A stretch of 64,000 nt of DNA from Rhizobium sp. (GTDB lineage: Bacteria; Pseudomonadota; Alphaproteobacteria; Rhizobiales; Rhizobiaceae): NCBI GenBank assembly GCA_028290545.1, contig JAQGJP010000003.1:1-64000 (forward strand), read 5' to 3'. The notes under the pieces were generated by a model. It was given only the letters and a program-made list of their open reading frames with translations. It ran no database searches and had not been told where the DNA came from. Positions 43,511-51,857 of the stretch are shown here, piece by piece. Within the stretch, counting starts at the first letter, position 1. Each line of letters starts with the position of its first letter. A program made the position numbers and the translations under genes.

Positions 43511-45106
43511 TTACTCGGCGATATCCACGCCGTCGAAACGGTGAACACCGAGCGGATCCATGAAGTAGCCCGTTACCTTCTTGCTGATCGGGCCGAAAGC
43601 AACGGAATGGTCGATCGTGTTCCATGGCGCTTCGCGCTTGAAGACCACCTGAGCTTGTTCATAGAGCTTGGTACGCTCAGCCTGATCGGACGTCACCTTG
43701 GCCTTCTTGACCAGATCGTCAAACTCCTTGTTGCACCATTGCGCGCGGTTGTTGCCGCCCACAGCCGTGCAGCCGAGAAGAGTGTCGAGGAAGTTGTCCG
43801 GATCGCCATTGTCGCCGGTCCAGCCGAGAATGACAGCACCATCGCGGGCCTTGTCGGAAGAGCGCTTCAGGTATTCGGCCCATTCGAAGGAAACGATCTC
43901 GGCTTCCACACCAACATTGGCAAGGTCGGCCTGCATCAGTTCAGCCGCGCGGCGGGCGTTGAGCATGTAGGGACGCGACACCGGCATCGCCCAGAGCTTC
44001 ATCTTGAGGCCCTTGACACCGGCAGCTTCCAGCGCCTTCTTGGCTGCTTCCGGATCGAACTTGTCGTCGGCAACCGCCTTGTTATAGGACCACATTGTCG
44101 GCGGGATCGGGTTTACGGCAACCTGGGCCGCGCCCTGGAACACAGCATCGACGATCGCCTGCTTGTTGATGGCCATGTTGAGCGCCCTGCGCACTTCGGC
44201 CTTGTCGAATGGCGCCACAAGCGTGTTGTAGGCGAGGTAGGACACATTCAGGCCCGGCTGCTCAAGAATGGTCAGGTTGGGGTCCTTCTTCAGATCCGCA
44301 ACGTCAGCCGCATTCGGATAGGGCATGATGTGGCATTCGCCGGCCTTCAGCTTCTGTGCGCGCACAGCGGCATCAGTGGTGATGGCGAAGACCAGATCGT
44401 CGATCTTTTCCTTGCCATGCCAGTAATCCGGATTGGCCTTGTAGCGAATGACGGCATCCGTCTGATAGGCGACGAAAGTGAACGGGCCAGTGCCCAGCGG
44501 CATCTGGTTGAGCTGCGCCATCTTGCCGTCAGCGGCCAGCTTGTCGGCATATTCCTTGGACATGATCGAGGCGAAATCCATGCCGAGGTCGGCAAGGAAC
44601 GGCGCTTCCGGCTTGTTCAACGTGAACTTGACCGTCAGGTCATCGACCTTTTCGATCGTCTTGATCAGTTCCGGGAAACCCATGCCCGCGGAATATTCCC
44701 AGGCGGCGCCTTCGACATATTTGTTCCAGGGATTGTCGGCCTTGAGCTGACGCTCGAACGAATAGATCACGTCGTCGGCATTCAGCGTGCGTGTCGGCGA
44801 GAAAAAATCGGTGGTCTGGAACTTCACATCCGGCCGCAGCTTGAAAGTATATTCCTTGCCGTCGTCGGAAATCGTCCAGCTTTCGGCAAGGCCCGGCTCC
44901 AGCTCGGTGCCGCCATGCTTGAATTCAACAAGGCGATTGTAGACAGTGCGCGAGGATGCGTCGAAGGTCTGGCCACCAGTATAAAGGCCGGGATCGAAGC
45001 CTTCAGGTGCTGCTTCGGCGCAATAAACGAGCGTCTTTGCCGAGGCGGCAAACGCAAAAGTGGACACGATGGCAGTGGCTGCAAGGAGCGTAGCGAGCTT
45101 CTTCAT
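43511..45106 (-). CDS. dppA: Dipeptide-binding periplasmic protein DppA
   Basis: This is a 531-aa family 5 binding protein with a signal peptide (MKKLATLLAATAIVSTFAFAASA). It matches E. coli DppA closely along its length, for example KTLVYCAEAAPEGFDPGLYT, GLPELI-like GFPELIKTIEKVDD, EAPFLADLGMDFASIMSKEYAD and LGWTGDNGDPDNF. It binds dipeptides, and E. coli DppA also binds heme. The start ATG 45106 follows AGGGG and begins the signal peptide. It is the first gene of dppABC-x-DF. Confidence 0.92.
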   Translation of the reverse strand: MKKLATLLAATAIVSTFAFAASAKTLVYCAEAAPEGFDPGLYTGGQTFDASSRTVYNRLVEFKHGGTELEPGLAESWTISDDGKEYTFKLRPDVKFQTTDFFSPTRTLNADDVIYSFERQLKADNPWNKYVEGAAWEYSAGMGFPELIKTIEKVDDLTVKFTLNKPEAPFLADLGMDFASIMSKEYADKLAADGKMAQLNQMPLGTGPFTFVAYQTDAVIRYKANPDYWHGKEKIDDLVFAITTDAAVRAQKLKAGECHIMPYPNAADVADLKKDPNLTILEQPGLNVSYLAYNTLVAPFDKAEVRRALNMAINKQAIVDAVFQGAAQVAVNPIPPTMWSYNKAVADDKFDPEAAKKALEAAGVKGLKMKLWAMPVSRPYMLNARRAAELMQADLANVGVEAEIVSFEWAEYLKRSSDKARDGAVILGWTGDNGDPDNFLDTLLGCTAVGGNNRAQWCNKEFDDLVKKAKVTSDQAERTKLYEQAQVVFKREAPWNTIDHSVAFGPISKKVTGYFMDPLGVHRFDGVDIAE

Positions 45107-45386
45107 GTATTTCCCCTGTATGTTCCGCACCGGCTTCTCTACCGGCCCGGTTGCACCGAATGGACCGCATTTGACCATGAAATGCAATACGGAACTGCAG
45201 AAATATTTTCCAAAAGGTCAATTTTGCGGGCAAAGCTGTAACAAATAAGACAATGCACTGGAAAATCCGCAATCGCCGCGAAAATCCGGTTCCGTTTTGC
45301 AGAAAGCCGGTTTATGGCGATTCCAGCGTCACCCAAAATCGCGTTGAAACCGGCATTTCCGGCATATTTCAAGGAAAATAGAAGGC
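45107..45386. promoter_or_regulatory. Divergent promoter region dppA / lipoprotein gene
   Basis: These 280 bp separate two divergent genes and must hold both promoters. The stretch 45185-45260 is relatively AT-rich and is the best place for the dppA promoter. I see no clear box or strong dyad and no gene. Confidence 0.35.
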
Positions 45387-45791
45387 ATGAATTTCCGCAC
45401 CCTGTTGATCGCCGGCATGGCAATGACCGTTGCCGGCTGCACCACGACCGCATCGCTTTCCGGCGACGCCCTCTCCGCCCGCTGGGTCGGGACCGAGGCG
45501 GGCAAGTTCTTTGCGGCCTATGGTCCGCCGGCATCGGATGAGGAAAGCGGCTCTTCGACGACCTATGTATGGCGCGGTGGCTACAAGACCCGCCGCACGC
45601 CGGCCCAGTACAGCGGCGAAGGCAAGGCCAGGAAACTGGCAGCAAAGGCGCGCACGGACTATCTGGTGTGCCAGGTGCGGCTGACGGTCGGTTCCGATTA
45701 CATGATCAGGTCGATCACCAGGATCGTCGACAAGCCCGGCATCGATGGCGGTCCATCCTGGTGCGAAACGACGCTCGACGCCGCCAAGTAA
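45387..45791 (+). CDS. Small hypothetical lipoprotein
   Basis: This 134-aa protein has a short signal and lipobox (MAMTVAGC, Cys18), so it is a predicted lipoprotein. The mature part has YVWRGGYKTRRTPAQY, two further cysteines (about 91 and 125) that could form a disulfide, and an Ile/Arg-rich beta pattern (MIRSITRIVDKPG). I do not recognise a named domain. A strong intrinsic terminator follows, so it is monocistronic. It is divergent from dppA. Confidence 0.75.
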   Translation: MNFRTLLIAGMAMTVAGCTTTASLSGDALSARWVGTEAGKFFAAYGPPASDEESGSSTTYVWRGGYKTRRTPAQYSGEGKARKLAAKARTDYLVCQVRLTVGSDYMIRSITRIVDKPGIDGGPSWCETTLDAAK

Positions 45792-45814
45792 AGCATAATT
45801 CCTATCCGCATTCG

Positions 45815-45850
45815 GGCCCGCGCAGGCATCCTGCCGGGCCTTTCTTTTTC
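45815..45850 (+). terminator. Rho-independent terminator
   Basis: Nested stems GGCCCG / CGGGCC and GCAGG / CCTGC (one bulged C) enclose a CAT loop and are followed by TTTCTTTTTC. It ends the lipoprotein transcript. Confidence 0.82.
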
Positions 45851-46060
45851 CGTGTGCTGGTATCGGTGGCCAGCGTCATGCCGCCCACCCGCGGCATCGG
45901 GAAGCAGGTTCCCCAACCCGACCCAATTCCGCAATAAAGTTGCACGCGGGCGCCTTTATTCTGTGTTAATAAATTCAAATCGATGTACTCTCGACGAGCA
46001 TGAAACCAACGAGCAACCCGCCATTCGGCAACGATGGCGGGACCAGATTGGGGGGGATGC

Positions 46061-46279
46061 ATGAAATATTTGCTCGAAGGACAGGATATAGGTGTCTTCA
46101 GGCCGCACGACCTTGAAGCGCTGCAGACTGCGTTTACGATTTTAAGCGTGCAGCTCGCGCTCTATGGCGATGATATCGAGGCCAGGAAGCTGGCCCGTTC
46201 GTTGATCCAGCTCTATCGCCACGGCGTCCGTGATCCGGAGCAGCTGGTGGCTGCGCTCGACGGCTACAAGGCGGCCTAG
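46061..46279 (+). CDS. Small hypothetical protein
   Basis: This 72-aa protein starts MKYLLEGQDIGVF and is mostly helical (HDLEALQTAFTILSVQLALYG, ARKLARSLIQLYRHG), acidic overall and without a membrane segment. ATG 46061 is preceded by GGGGGG at 3-4 bp; the upstream nine codons in frame are probably not translated. No domain is recognised. The hydrophobic pattern suggests a small helical bundle. It stands alone between a terminator and a 373-bp gap. Confidence 0.6.
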   Translation: MKYLLEGQDIGVFRPHDLEALQTAFTILSVQLALYGDDIEARKLARSLIQLYRHGVRDPEQLVAALDGYKAA

Positions 46280-46652
46280 TCCAGGCGCGCGGACACGATC
46301 GCGCACAGATCCTGCTTGAATGAATATATTTTAAGCTTCAACTAAATGAAGCCAAGCCTGGATGACGGTTCATTTACCGGACCGCTGATGCTGCACAACA
46401 GGGCGCGATGTCTTCCCGAGCGTTTTTCAATACTTTTCCGGAGCCGCGACTGGCGATTGCGGGCGGATTGCGCATATTCGCGCAGTTGCACTGATCGCTG
46501 ACGGCAGCACGAATGCGCCGGATCGACGACCAGAGCAGCCGGACAGTCGGGCGAGATTTGCTCATACTAATGTGCTAGGCTTCTTGATTATGACAGTGAA
46601 ATGACAGACGCAGGGGACAATGCGGTTTTAACATAAATTAAAGGAAAGCCCG
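46280..46652. other. 373-bp gap without a clear gene
   Basis: Both strands were read. A 63-codon minus-strand frame (46374-46565) is rich in Arg/Ser/Cys and lacks a ribosome site, so I do not call it. AT-rich sequence at 46550-46650 (with TTGATTATGACA and ACATAAATTAAAGGAAAG) is the likely promoter and leader of the next gene. Confidence 0.4.
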
Positions 46653-46982
46653 ATGAGCGACAAAATCAAGAAGGTTTACGATGCACTGATCGACGGTGCG
46701 GAGGCCGGTCTGAGCGACAACGCGTTATTCAAGCATGTGCTGGAGGAATGCCCGAAGGCGAGCAGCAAGAAAATCGTCAAGGCCTCGCTGCTGGCGCTGT
46801 CCGATCCGAACCTCAAGGACGCCAACATCCTGCACGTGATCTATGCGCTCGCGATCAAGCACCGCCTCGATCCGGCAACCAAGGAAGATATCGAGGAGAT
46901 AGAGGAACCCGTTGTCGAAGCGATGCCGCAGGTCAAAAAGGGACGCAATTCGAAAAAGTCCGAAAGCCACGCTGCCGTTTGA
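46653..46982 (+). CDS. Small helical conserved-type hypothetical protein
   Basis: This 109-aa protein starts MSDKIKKVYDALIDGAEAGL. It is helical, contains HVLEECPKASSKKIVKASLLAL and HVIYALAIKHRLDPATKED (quoted as separate parts) and has a C-terminal tail rich in Glu then Lys. AAAGGAAAG precedes the ATG. No membrane span or catalytic motif is visible. A strong terminator follows. I do not recognise a named family. Confidence 0.68.
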   Translation: MSDKIKKVYDALIDGAEAGLSDNALFKHVLEECPKASSKKIVKASLLALSDPNLKDANILHVIYALAIKHRLDPATKEDIEEIEEPVVEAMPQVKKGRNSKKSESHAAV

Positions 46983-47010
46983 GGTTTGATCTCATATCAG
47001 GACGGTTGAC

Positions 47011-47044
47011 AAAGCCCGCTGGTGAAATCGGCGGGCTTTTTCGC
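47011..47044 (+). terminator. Rho-independent terminator
   Basis: Perfect 9-bp stem AAAGCCCGC / GCGGGCTTT (47011-47019 with 47031-47039) followed by TTTC. Read on the minus strand it also gives an A/U-flanked hairpin, so it may serve the convergent lipoprotein gene as well. Confidence 0.85.
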
Positions 47045-47045
47045 A

Positions 47046-47441
47046 TCAAGGCTTTTTCTTCGGTGCCGGCGCGGGTTCTCGTTCGAACTTGATTCCACAC
47101 TGCTTGACCGCAGATGCTTCCTCGATCGCGACCATTTCACCCTTGAGCCGCGAAACTTCGGCCGCAGAGGCCCCGTCGCCCTCAGTGAACAGTAGCGCCG
47201 GCCAAAACACTACCAATCCGACGCCCATCATAACTGCATCGCCATTCGCCTTTTGATCTTGCTTGCCTGACGCTAAGGCGGCACGCGATGACACGTTTTC
47301 CGCCTCGGCCTTCAACTGCTTGCAAGTGAGCGTATGATATAGCGTCGTGGAAACGTAAGCAGCCTCGATATTCTTTGATCTAGACGCACACGAAGACAGC
47401 AGCGCCATTGCGAGCGCGGCGATAATATATTGATATTTCAT
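47046..47441 (-). CDS. Small hypothetical lipoprotein
   Basis: This 131-aa protein has a signal peptide with lipobox ALLSSC (Cys18). A second hydrophobic stretch (DAVMMGVGLVVFWPALLF, about 69-86) is followed by an EVSRLKGEMVAIEEA helix and a basic Pro/Lys-rich end. This layout resembles small membrane-bound lipoproteins of phage or accessory regions, but no family is recognised. It shares strand and AT-rich surroundings with the hypothetical gene upstream, close to a tRNA gene. Confidence 0.65.
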   Translation of the reverse strand: MKYQYIIAALAMALLSSCASRSKNIEAAYVSTTLYHTLTCKQLKAEAENVSSRAALASGKQDQKANGDAVMMGVGLVVFWPALLFTEGDGASAAEVSRLKGEMVAIEEASAVKQCGIKFEREPAPAPKKKP

Positions 47442-47768
47442 CGTAATCCCCATTAAGCAATACGGTTTTATTGCTTACGTTGAGGAAATCAAGGTCATGC
47501 TCGACAAAAATAGGAGTGTTTTCCACCGAATTGACTATTTTCCTATCTCGGAAAAATATAGGAACATATTCTCAGTCGGGCATCGTCACCATGAAGCACC
47601 GAAAAGGCATCGACCTCACAGCACCCATCCGGCCTGCACATCTCCACCGGCGGGCATTCGCTATCTAGCTGCTCGGGTTTGCGGCAACAGGCGGCTTCGG
47701 ACAATTACAAGGCTTCCTGGCCTCTGTTGATCGATACTCCAGCGGTGCCCCGCGATCGAAATTAAATG
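47442..47768. other. 327-bp gap without a clear gene
   Basis: Plus-strand frames of 65 and 77 codons here overlap one another, have no ribosome site and encode His/Arg-rich nonsense. No terminator, RNA gene or repeat was identified. It lies between two minus-strand accessory genes. Confidence 0.4.
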
Positions 47769-48491
47769 TTACTTGCGTCCGTTGCCACCGAAGACAATGC
47801 CAGACGGCGTGATTGTCATTGCGGCCCCGCCCTCGCCTGGGCCAAATACGCGAGTCACACGAACACCGACGTTGGCATCGGGAGGGGCAATCTCCACCTT
47901 TGACCCACTACGCATGGCGACATTGTTTAACGTAGCTGAAGCTGCGAAACCCTCGCGCCTCGAGGAAAAATGGCTACCGGAAATGTTGTGCTCGGAGTTT
48001 GGCCCTGTCTCAAACTTCGCGGATCCCGTAGCAGTCACGCCGCTCATGTTGGTTATCCCACCGTTCGTCGCAGTTGAATGAAGTTTCATGTCATCGATGA
48101 TGACATCTACGACGTTTGTAGTGCCGCCCTCATTGGAGACTTCCAGAGGGTCCATTGAGGCGTTTACGGCACCGGCCACCAGCGCCCTAAACGCAGCTTC
48201 AAAAGCAGAGTCTATCGCAGTCCGCTCTTCAATACGTCCGATACGACTTTCGATTGATTCAAGTTGCGGCTCGACCGAAGCTAACTCTTGAGAAAGCGCT
48301 ACGAGAGCGCCTTTGAAATCCGGCTCAAACAACTTTTGCTGGATCTTTTCTATCGCGACACCAACTGGACCAGCTCCAGGAATAGCAGACACGAGCATAG
48401 CCAAGGCGGTAACGCCGTAGTCACCAACGGTGCGAAATATCTCGTCTTTTGAAAGGTCAGATTCGATCTGCCGAACTCGCTCGATATCCAT
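47769..48491 (-). CDS. Hypothetical protein with helical N-terminus and beta-rich C-terminus
   Basis: This is a 240-aa protein. Residues 1-100 are helical, with a hydrophobic patch (VTALAMLVSAIPGAGPVGVAI, about 25-44) and a coiled-coil-like segment ending in ESIESRIGRIEERTAID. Residues 110-240 are Gly/Ser/Thr/Asn-rich with alternating hydrophobics (VVDVIIDDMKLHSTATN, GVTATGSAKF, VGVRVTRVFGPGEGG), suggesting a beta-solenoid or beta-sandwich. The start ATG 48491 has GGGGG at 5 bp; ATG 48503 lacks one. It lies 3' of a tRNA-Gln, a common site for mobile DNA. The function is unknown. Confidence 0.65.
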   Translation of the reverse strand: MDIERVRQIESDLSKDEIFRTVGDYGVTALAMLVSAIPGAGPVGVAIEKIQQKLFEPDFKGALVALSQELASVEPQLESIESRIGRIEERTAIDSAFEAAFRALVAGAVNASMDPLEVSNEGGTTNVVDVIIDDMKLHSTATNGGITNMSGVTATGSAKFETGPNSEHNISGSHFSSRREGFAASATLNNVAMRSGSKVEIAPPDANVGVRVTRVFGPGEGGAAMTITPSGIVFGGNGRK

Positions 48492-48677
48492 GCCAACCCC
48501 CATTGGACCATCGCCGCATAGCGTCGAGGCGTGTTAAATGTTAGCGCTATCTTAGGTAGTTACGGTGCGGGCCTATTGCAAGATCGAAGCTATACCATGT
48601 GTATCAGCCACAAAACTGTAACACTTAGCAATCCCTAACATTCTCTAAGTATCTTATTTTATTGATAAAATAGAGTA

Positions 48678-48751
48678 TGGCTGGGGCGCCTGGATTCGAA
48701 CCAGGGGTGCCGGTACCAAAAACCAGTGCCTTACCGCTTGGCTACGCCCCA
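48678..48751 (-). tRNA. tRNA-Gln (anticodon UUG)
   Basis: On the minus strand TGGGGCG opens the acceptor stem and pairs with CGCCCCA before the discriminator G and an encoded CCA (48680-48678). The D-arm (GCCAAGCGGTAAGGC), anticodon loop containing TTTTTGGTA with TTG as anticodon, and T-arm GGTTCGAATCC are all present. The length is 74 nt including CCA. Confidence 0.95.
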
Positions 48752-48957
48752 ACATTGCCGATCGCCGAACCTCTGAAGGCCGGCGCGCGGTGTGCTCATA
48801 GCAAAAGCCGGACTGCCCGGCAACGCCTGTTGCGAAAAAAGACCGGGATGACGCTTCACCAGTTTTCTTCGACCGATCGCAACTTTTGACTGGACGGGCG
48901 GCCAAAGCTTTCGCAGTTTGCGGCACCGTTTCAGGTAGACTGCATCAGGAGAATGAC

Positions 48958-49254
48958 ATGCCCGGTTTCAAAGCCCGCCCGCCCGCCGAACCCACCGTCC
49001 TGCTCGACGACGCCATGGTGCGCGTCACCCGCTGGGATTTCGTGCCCGGTGCCGATACCGGCGTCCATACCCATGGCATGGGTTATGTCGTCGTGCCGAT
49101 GACCGACTGCAAGTTCCTGCTTGAGGAACAGGCGGGCAACCGCGAGGTCGACGTCGCCAGGGGCGCGGTCTACCGGCGCGAATCGGGCATGACCCATAAC
49201 GTCGTCAATCGCGGCGACGAGTTCATGTCGTTCATCGAGATCGAGTACAAGTGA
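48958..49254 (+). CDS. Small cupin-domain protein
   Basis: This is a 98-aa single cupin barrel with the metal-binding motif block VHTHGMGYVVVPM and a later His in GMTHNVVNRGDE. The start ATG 48958 follows AGGAGAA; the open frame extends further but crosses promoter-like sequence. It overlaps the following metallo-hydrolase gene by 4 bp (GTGA), so the two products likely act together. The substrate is unknown. Confidence 0.78.
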   Translation: MPGFKARPPAEPTVLLDDAMVRVTRWDFVPGADTGVHTHGMGYVVVPMTDCKFLLEEQAGNREVDVARGAVYRRESGMTHNVVNRGDEFMSFIEIEYK

Positions 49255-50165
49255 AGATGGATGCGGCCGACTTCAACCGGGCGTTCGTGCCTGCCTATGG
49301 CGAGCCGGTGCCGGTCGGCCCCAACATCCAGCGGCTGACGGTCAACAATCCCTCGCCGTTCACCTTCCATGGCACCAACAGCTATATCGTCGGCGACCGC
49401 TCGGTCTGCGTGATCGATCCCGGTCCGGAGGACGATGATCATTTCCGGGCGCTGATGAAAGCGCTCGCGGGACGCGAGGTGACGCATATCGCCGTCAGTC
49501 ACACCCATCGCGACCACTCGCCGCTGGCCGCCCGCCTGAAAGCCGAGACCGGCGCGGTCGTGGTCGCCGAGGGGCCGCACCGCCCTTCCCGTCCCCTGCA
49601 CAATGGCGAGGTCAATCCGTTCGCCGAAAGCTCGGATACCGGTTTCATGCCGGATATAAGGCTTGGCCATGGCGACCGGATCGAGGGCGACGGCTGGGCG
49701 CTGACGGCGCTGCTGACCCCCGGCCATGCGGCCAATCACGCGGCTTTCGCGCTGGACGGCGACGGCATTGTGTTTTCCGCCGATCATGTCATGGCCTGGG
49801 CGACCTCGATCGTCGCGCCGCCGGATGGCGCGATGGCCGACTACATGGCCTCGCTCGACATGCTGCTGCAACGCGACGACCGGATGTATCTGCCGGGGCA
49901 TGGCGGGCCGGTCAATGATCCCGCCGCCTTCTGCCGGGGCCTGCGCACCCATCGCCGGATGCGCGAGCGCGCCATCCTCGAACGGATCAGGGCCGGCGAC
50001 CGGATCATTCCGGACATGGTCAAGGCAATCTATCGCGAAACCGACCCGCGGCTGCATGCCGCCGCCGCCCTTTCGGTGCTCGCCCATATCGAGGATCTGG
50101 TCGAAAAAGGCGAGATCGTCACCGACGGCCCGGCACTGCTGGCTGGCGAATACCGGCCCGCGTGA
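49251..50165 (+). CDS. Metallo-beta-lactamase fold hydrolase
   Basis: This is a 304-aa MBL-fold protein with the zinc motif His84-Thr-His86-Arg-Asp88-His89, later metal ligands in TPGHAANH and FSADHVM, and YLPGHGGPV. It also has a C-terminal winged-helix-like domain (about 225-300), as in the LACTB2/glyoxalase II-related group. Such enzymes hydrolyse thioesters, esters or nucleic acids. The start is GTG 49251 overlapping the cupin stop, or ATG 49257 two codons on. It is convergent with the DUF1499 gene. Confidence 0.82.
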   Translation: MKMDAADFNRAFVPAYGEPVPVGPNIQRLTVNNPSPFTFHGTNSYIVGDRSVCVIDPGPEDDDHFRALMKALAGREVTHIAVSHTHRDHSPLAARLKAETGAVVVAEGPHRPSRPLHNGEVNPFAESSDTGFMPDIRLGHGDRIEGDGWALTALLTPGHAANHAAFALDGDGIVFSADHVMAWATSIVAPPDGAMADYMASLDMLLQRDDRMYLPGHGGPVNDPAAFCRGLRTHRRMRERAILERIRAGDRIIPDMVKAIYRETDPRLHAAAALSVLAHIEDLVEKGEIVTDGPALLAGEYRPA

Positions 50166-50169
50166 GGAA

Positions 50170-51075
50170 TCAATCTCCCGCTATGCCAAGCAATTCGGCA
50201 TCCAGCGCCCTGAGGTAGCTTTCGATGAAGGCGGCGCCCGAGCCGAGATCGTGGCTGCCATAGCGGGTGGCGACGCGGATATCGACCAGCGTCGTCTCCG
50301 CTTCCTCACGCAGGCGGATGACCACGTCCTGCCTGAAGCCAAAGATCAGCGTGCGATGGACGCCCTGGATCGAGGCATCGCCGATCGGCATCTGCGCATC
50401 CGGCATTTCCTCGAAATCCGGACGCGGCAGCGGCACCGGCACATTGTCGAGCGCATCGGGCACCGCATCGTCGGTGGCCTTCGGATCGATCGCCTGGAAC
50501 TCGCCCAGCGCGCCTTCCGGGGCACCGCGCTCCGCGCTGATCTCGATGCCCGACGCGATCGCCACCTTTCGGGCAGCGGTATAGACGCGATCGAGCGCGC
50601 CTTCATAACGCCGGCCGGTCACCCCGCGATAGGCGATCATCTGCGCCTCGCGATCATTCGCGCCGGGCGCGGCACGGGCACCGAGCCAGGATTGATCGGC
50701 GTTGACCACGTCTATCCATTTCGGCGGATCGATGAGATCGCTGCTGACATCGTAGATCTGCGGCAGATTCATGTAGGCAGGTGTGACGAGCACCAGTGGC
50801 GACAGCGGCAGGATGACCAGCACCAGCGCCAGCGCCGAGGCCTTGCCGCCGCGTGCACCCTTGCTCCAGAGCATGACGAGGCCGAGCACCGCAAGGTAAA
50901 GCGCCACGACCGCCAGAACGACCGAGGCCAGCGCCACGGCGAGAAACGAGGGCGTCTCCAGCGGACCGAAGCGGTGCAGGCCCCAGGCCATGACGAACAT
51001 CACGAACGCCAGAAGCGCCAGACGCCGGGCATAGAAGGCCGAGTGGGAAACGGGGCGTTCATACCGGACGGTCAT
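50170..51075 (-). CDS. DUF1499 family membrane protein
   Basis: This is a 301-aa protein with three hydrophobic segments in the first 115 residues (about 18-38, 45-70, 80-105). A soluble C-terminal domain matching DUF1499 follows, with IDPPKWIDVVNADQ, AYRGVTGRRYEGALDRVY, RLREEAETTLVDIRVATRYG and DLGSGAAFIESYLRALDAEL (separate segments). It is found in many alphaproteobacteria without known function. A small open frame ends 6 bp upstream of its ATG. Confidence 0.8.
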   Translation of the reverse strand: MTVRYERPVSHSAFYARRLALLAFVMFVMAWGLHRFGPLETPSFLAVALASVVLAVVALYLAVLGLVMLWSKGARGGKASALALVLVILPLSPLVLVTPAYMNLPQIYDVSSDLIDPPKWIDVVNADQSWLGARAAPGANDREAQMIAYRGVTGRRYEGALDRVYTAARKVAIASGIEISAERGAPEGALGEFQAIDPKATDDAVPDALDNVPVPLPRPDFEEMPDAQMPIGDASIQGVHRTLIFGFRQDVVIRLREEAETTLVDIRVATRYGSHDLGSGAAFIESYLRALDAELLGIAGD

Positions 51076-51081
51076 TGCAAC

Positions 51082-51255
51082 TCATTGTCTCTTCATATCC
51101 GCGATCATGCCGAGATACGCTGCCTCAGGATCGCGGGCAATGGCGGCTGTGGAAAACAGCGGACAGCGCGGAATATTTTCCGCGAACTGCGCTTTCAATG
51201 CCGCAGTGCGGTCCGGATCGCACCGATCTCCGCCGCTTTCCGGCATCCAGTTCAT
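51082..51255 (-). CDS. Possible small protein or 3' part of a frameshifted gene
   Basis: This 57-codon frame starts MNWMPESGGDRCDPDRTAAL and ends MIADMKRQ, 6 bp before the DUF1499 start. Its amino acid mix looks coding. Coding-like sequence continues upstream in the same frame without a start (FFHVGSTADGTIWS), while another frame begins with ATG at 51344 (MGKFEARPVCTVDSDA). A single frameshift near 51305-51315 would join them into one protein of about 87 aa. It could be a short intact gene or a decayed one. Confidence 0.4.
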   Translation of the reverse strand: MNWMPESGGDRCDPDRTAALKAQFAENIPRCPLFSTAAIARDPEAAYLGMIADMKRQ

Positions 51256-51396
51256 GCTCCAGATCGTGCCATCAGCAGTCGAGCCAACATGGAAGAAGCA
51301 TCGCTGTCAACGGTGCAAACAGGCCTTGCCTCAAATTTGCCCATGTTCGCCCGGAAGTTAGCGACCAGCCGGGGGGTCGTGATAAGGAGTTATTCG

Positions 51397-51795
51397 ATGC
51401 CGACGCCCGAAAATCATCTCGACGCCAGCACTGAGGCGCAAACCGTACCTCAGGATGGCGCCTCCATGCCCGTCGAGTTCATCGAACTCGGGCTGGGACT
51501 GGAAATGCTGCTCGACACGCATCCGGCGTTCATGGACGCCGTGAAAGCCGCGATCCTGCCGCTCGATGGCGAATTCCTGTTCGAACTCCCCTATGGTGAA
51601 AAACCCGACGGAAAGGGCCGTGTCGCTGCCGTGCGCCTGGCCTATGCCGGCGATGACGAACCGCGCGTCGCCTTCGTCTTCCTGCTCGATGACGGCATGG
51701 AAACCAGCATCGAAGCCTCCGAAGGCCAGCCCGAGCATCTGAGGAATTTCGCAGAATCTTTTGTGAATGTGCTGGAGAAGATCGGGCGGCATTGA
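51397..51795 (+). CDS. Acidic hypothetical protein
   Basis: This is a 132-aa acidic protein. AAGGAG lies 7 bp before ATG 51397; the frame is open far upstream only because it is antisense to other genes. It has ELGLGLEMLLDTHPAFMDAV (helical), ELPYGEKPDGKGRVAAVRLAY and RVAFVFLLDDGMETSIEASEG (beta), then a C-terminal helix. No motif is recognised. It may belong to a small alpha/beta fold family restricted to rhizobia, which is inference. Confidence 0.65.
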   Translation: MPTPENHLDASTEAQTVPQDGASMPVEFIELGLGLEMLLDTHPAFMDAVKAAILPLDGEFLFELPYGEKPDGKGRVAAVRLAYAGDDEPRVAFVFLLDDGMETSIEASEGQPEHLRNFAESFVNVLEKIGRH

Positions 51796-51857
51796 ACGAC
51801 CACCGGCTGCATTAATTTCACCGTTGACTTTGTGCGTAACTTACATACATTGCTGGC

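Noticed and set aside
46374-46565. 63-codon minus-strand frame
   Set aside because: No ribosome site, Arg/Ser/Cys-rich and no fold-like pattern.
47471-47730. Two overlapping plus-strand frames of 65 and 77 codons
   Set aside because: Neither has a ribosome site and both encode His/Arg/Pro-rich nonsense.
47046-48751. Direct repeat of the tRNA-Gln 3' end as an att site
   Set aside because: I looked for a second copy of the GGTTCGAATCC-to-CCA end on both strands within about 2 kb and did not find one.
51107-51434. Plus-strand frames upstream of the acidic hypothetical gene
   Set aside because: They lack ribosome sites and overlap better-supported sequence on the minus strand; only the frame from ATG 51397 has AAGGAG at proper spacing.
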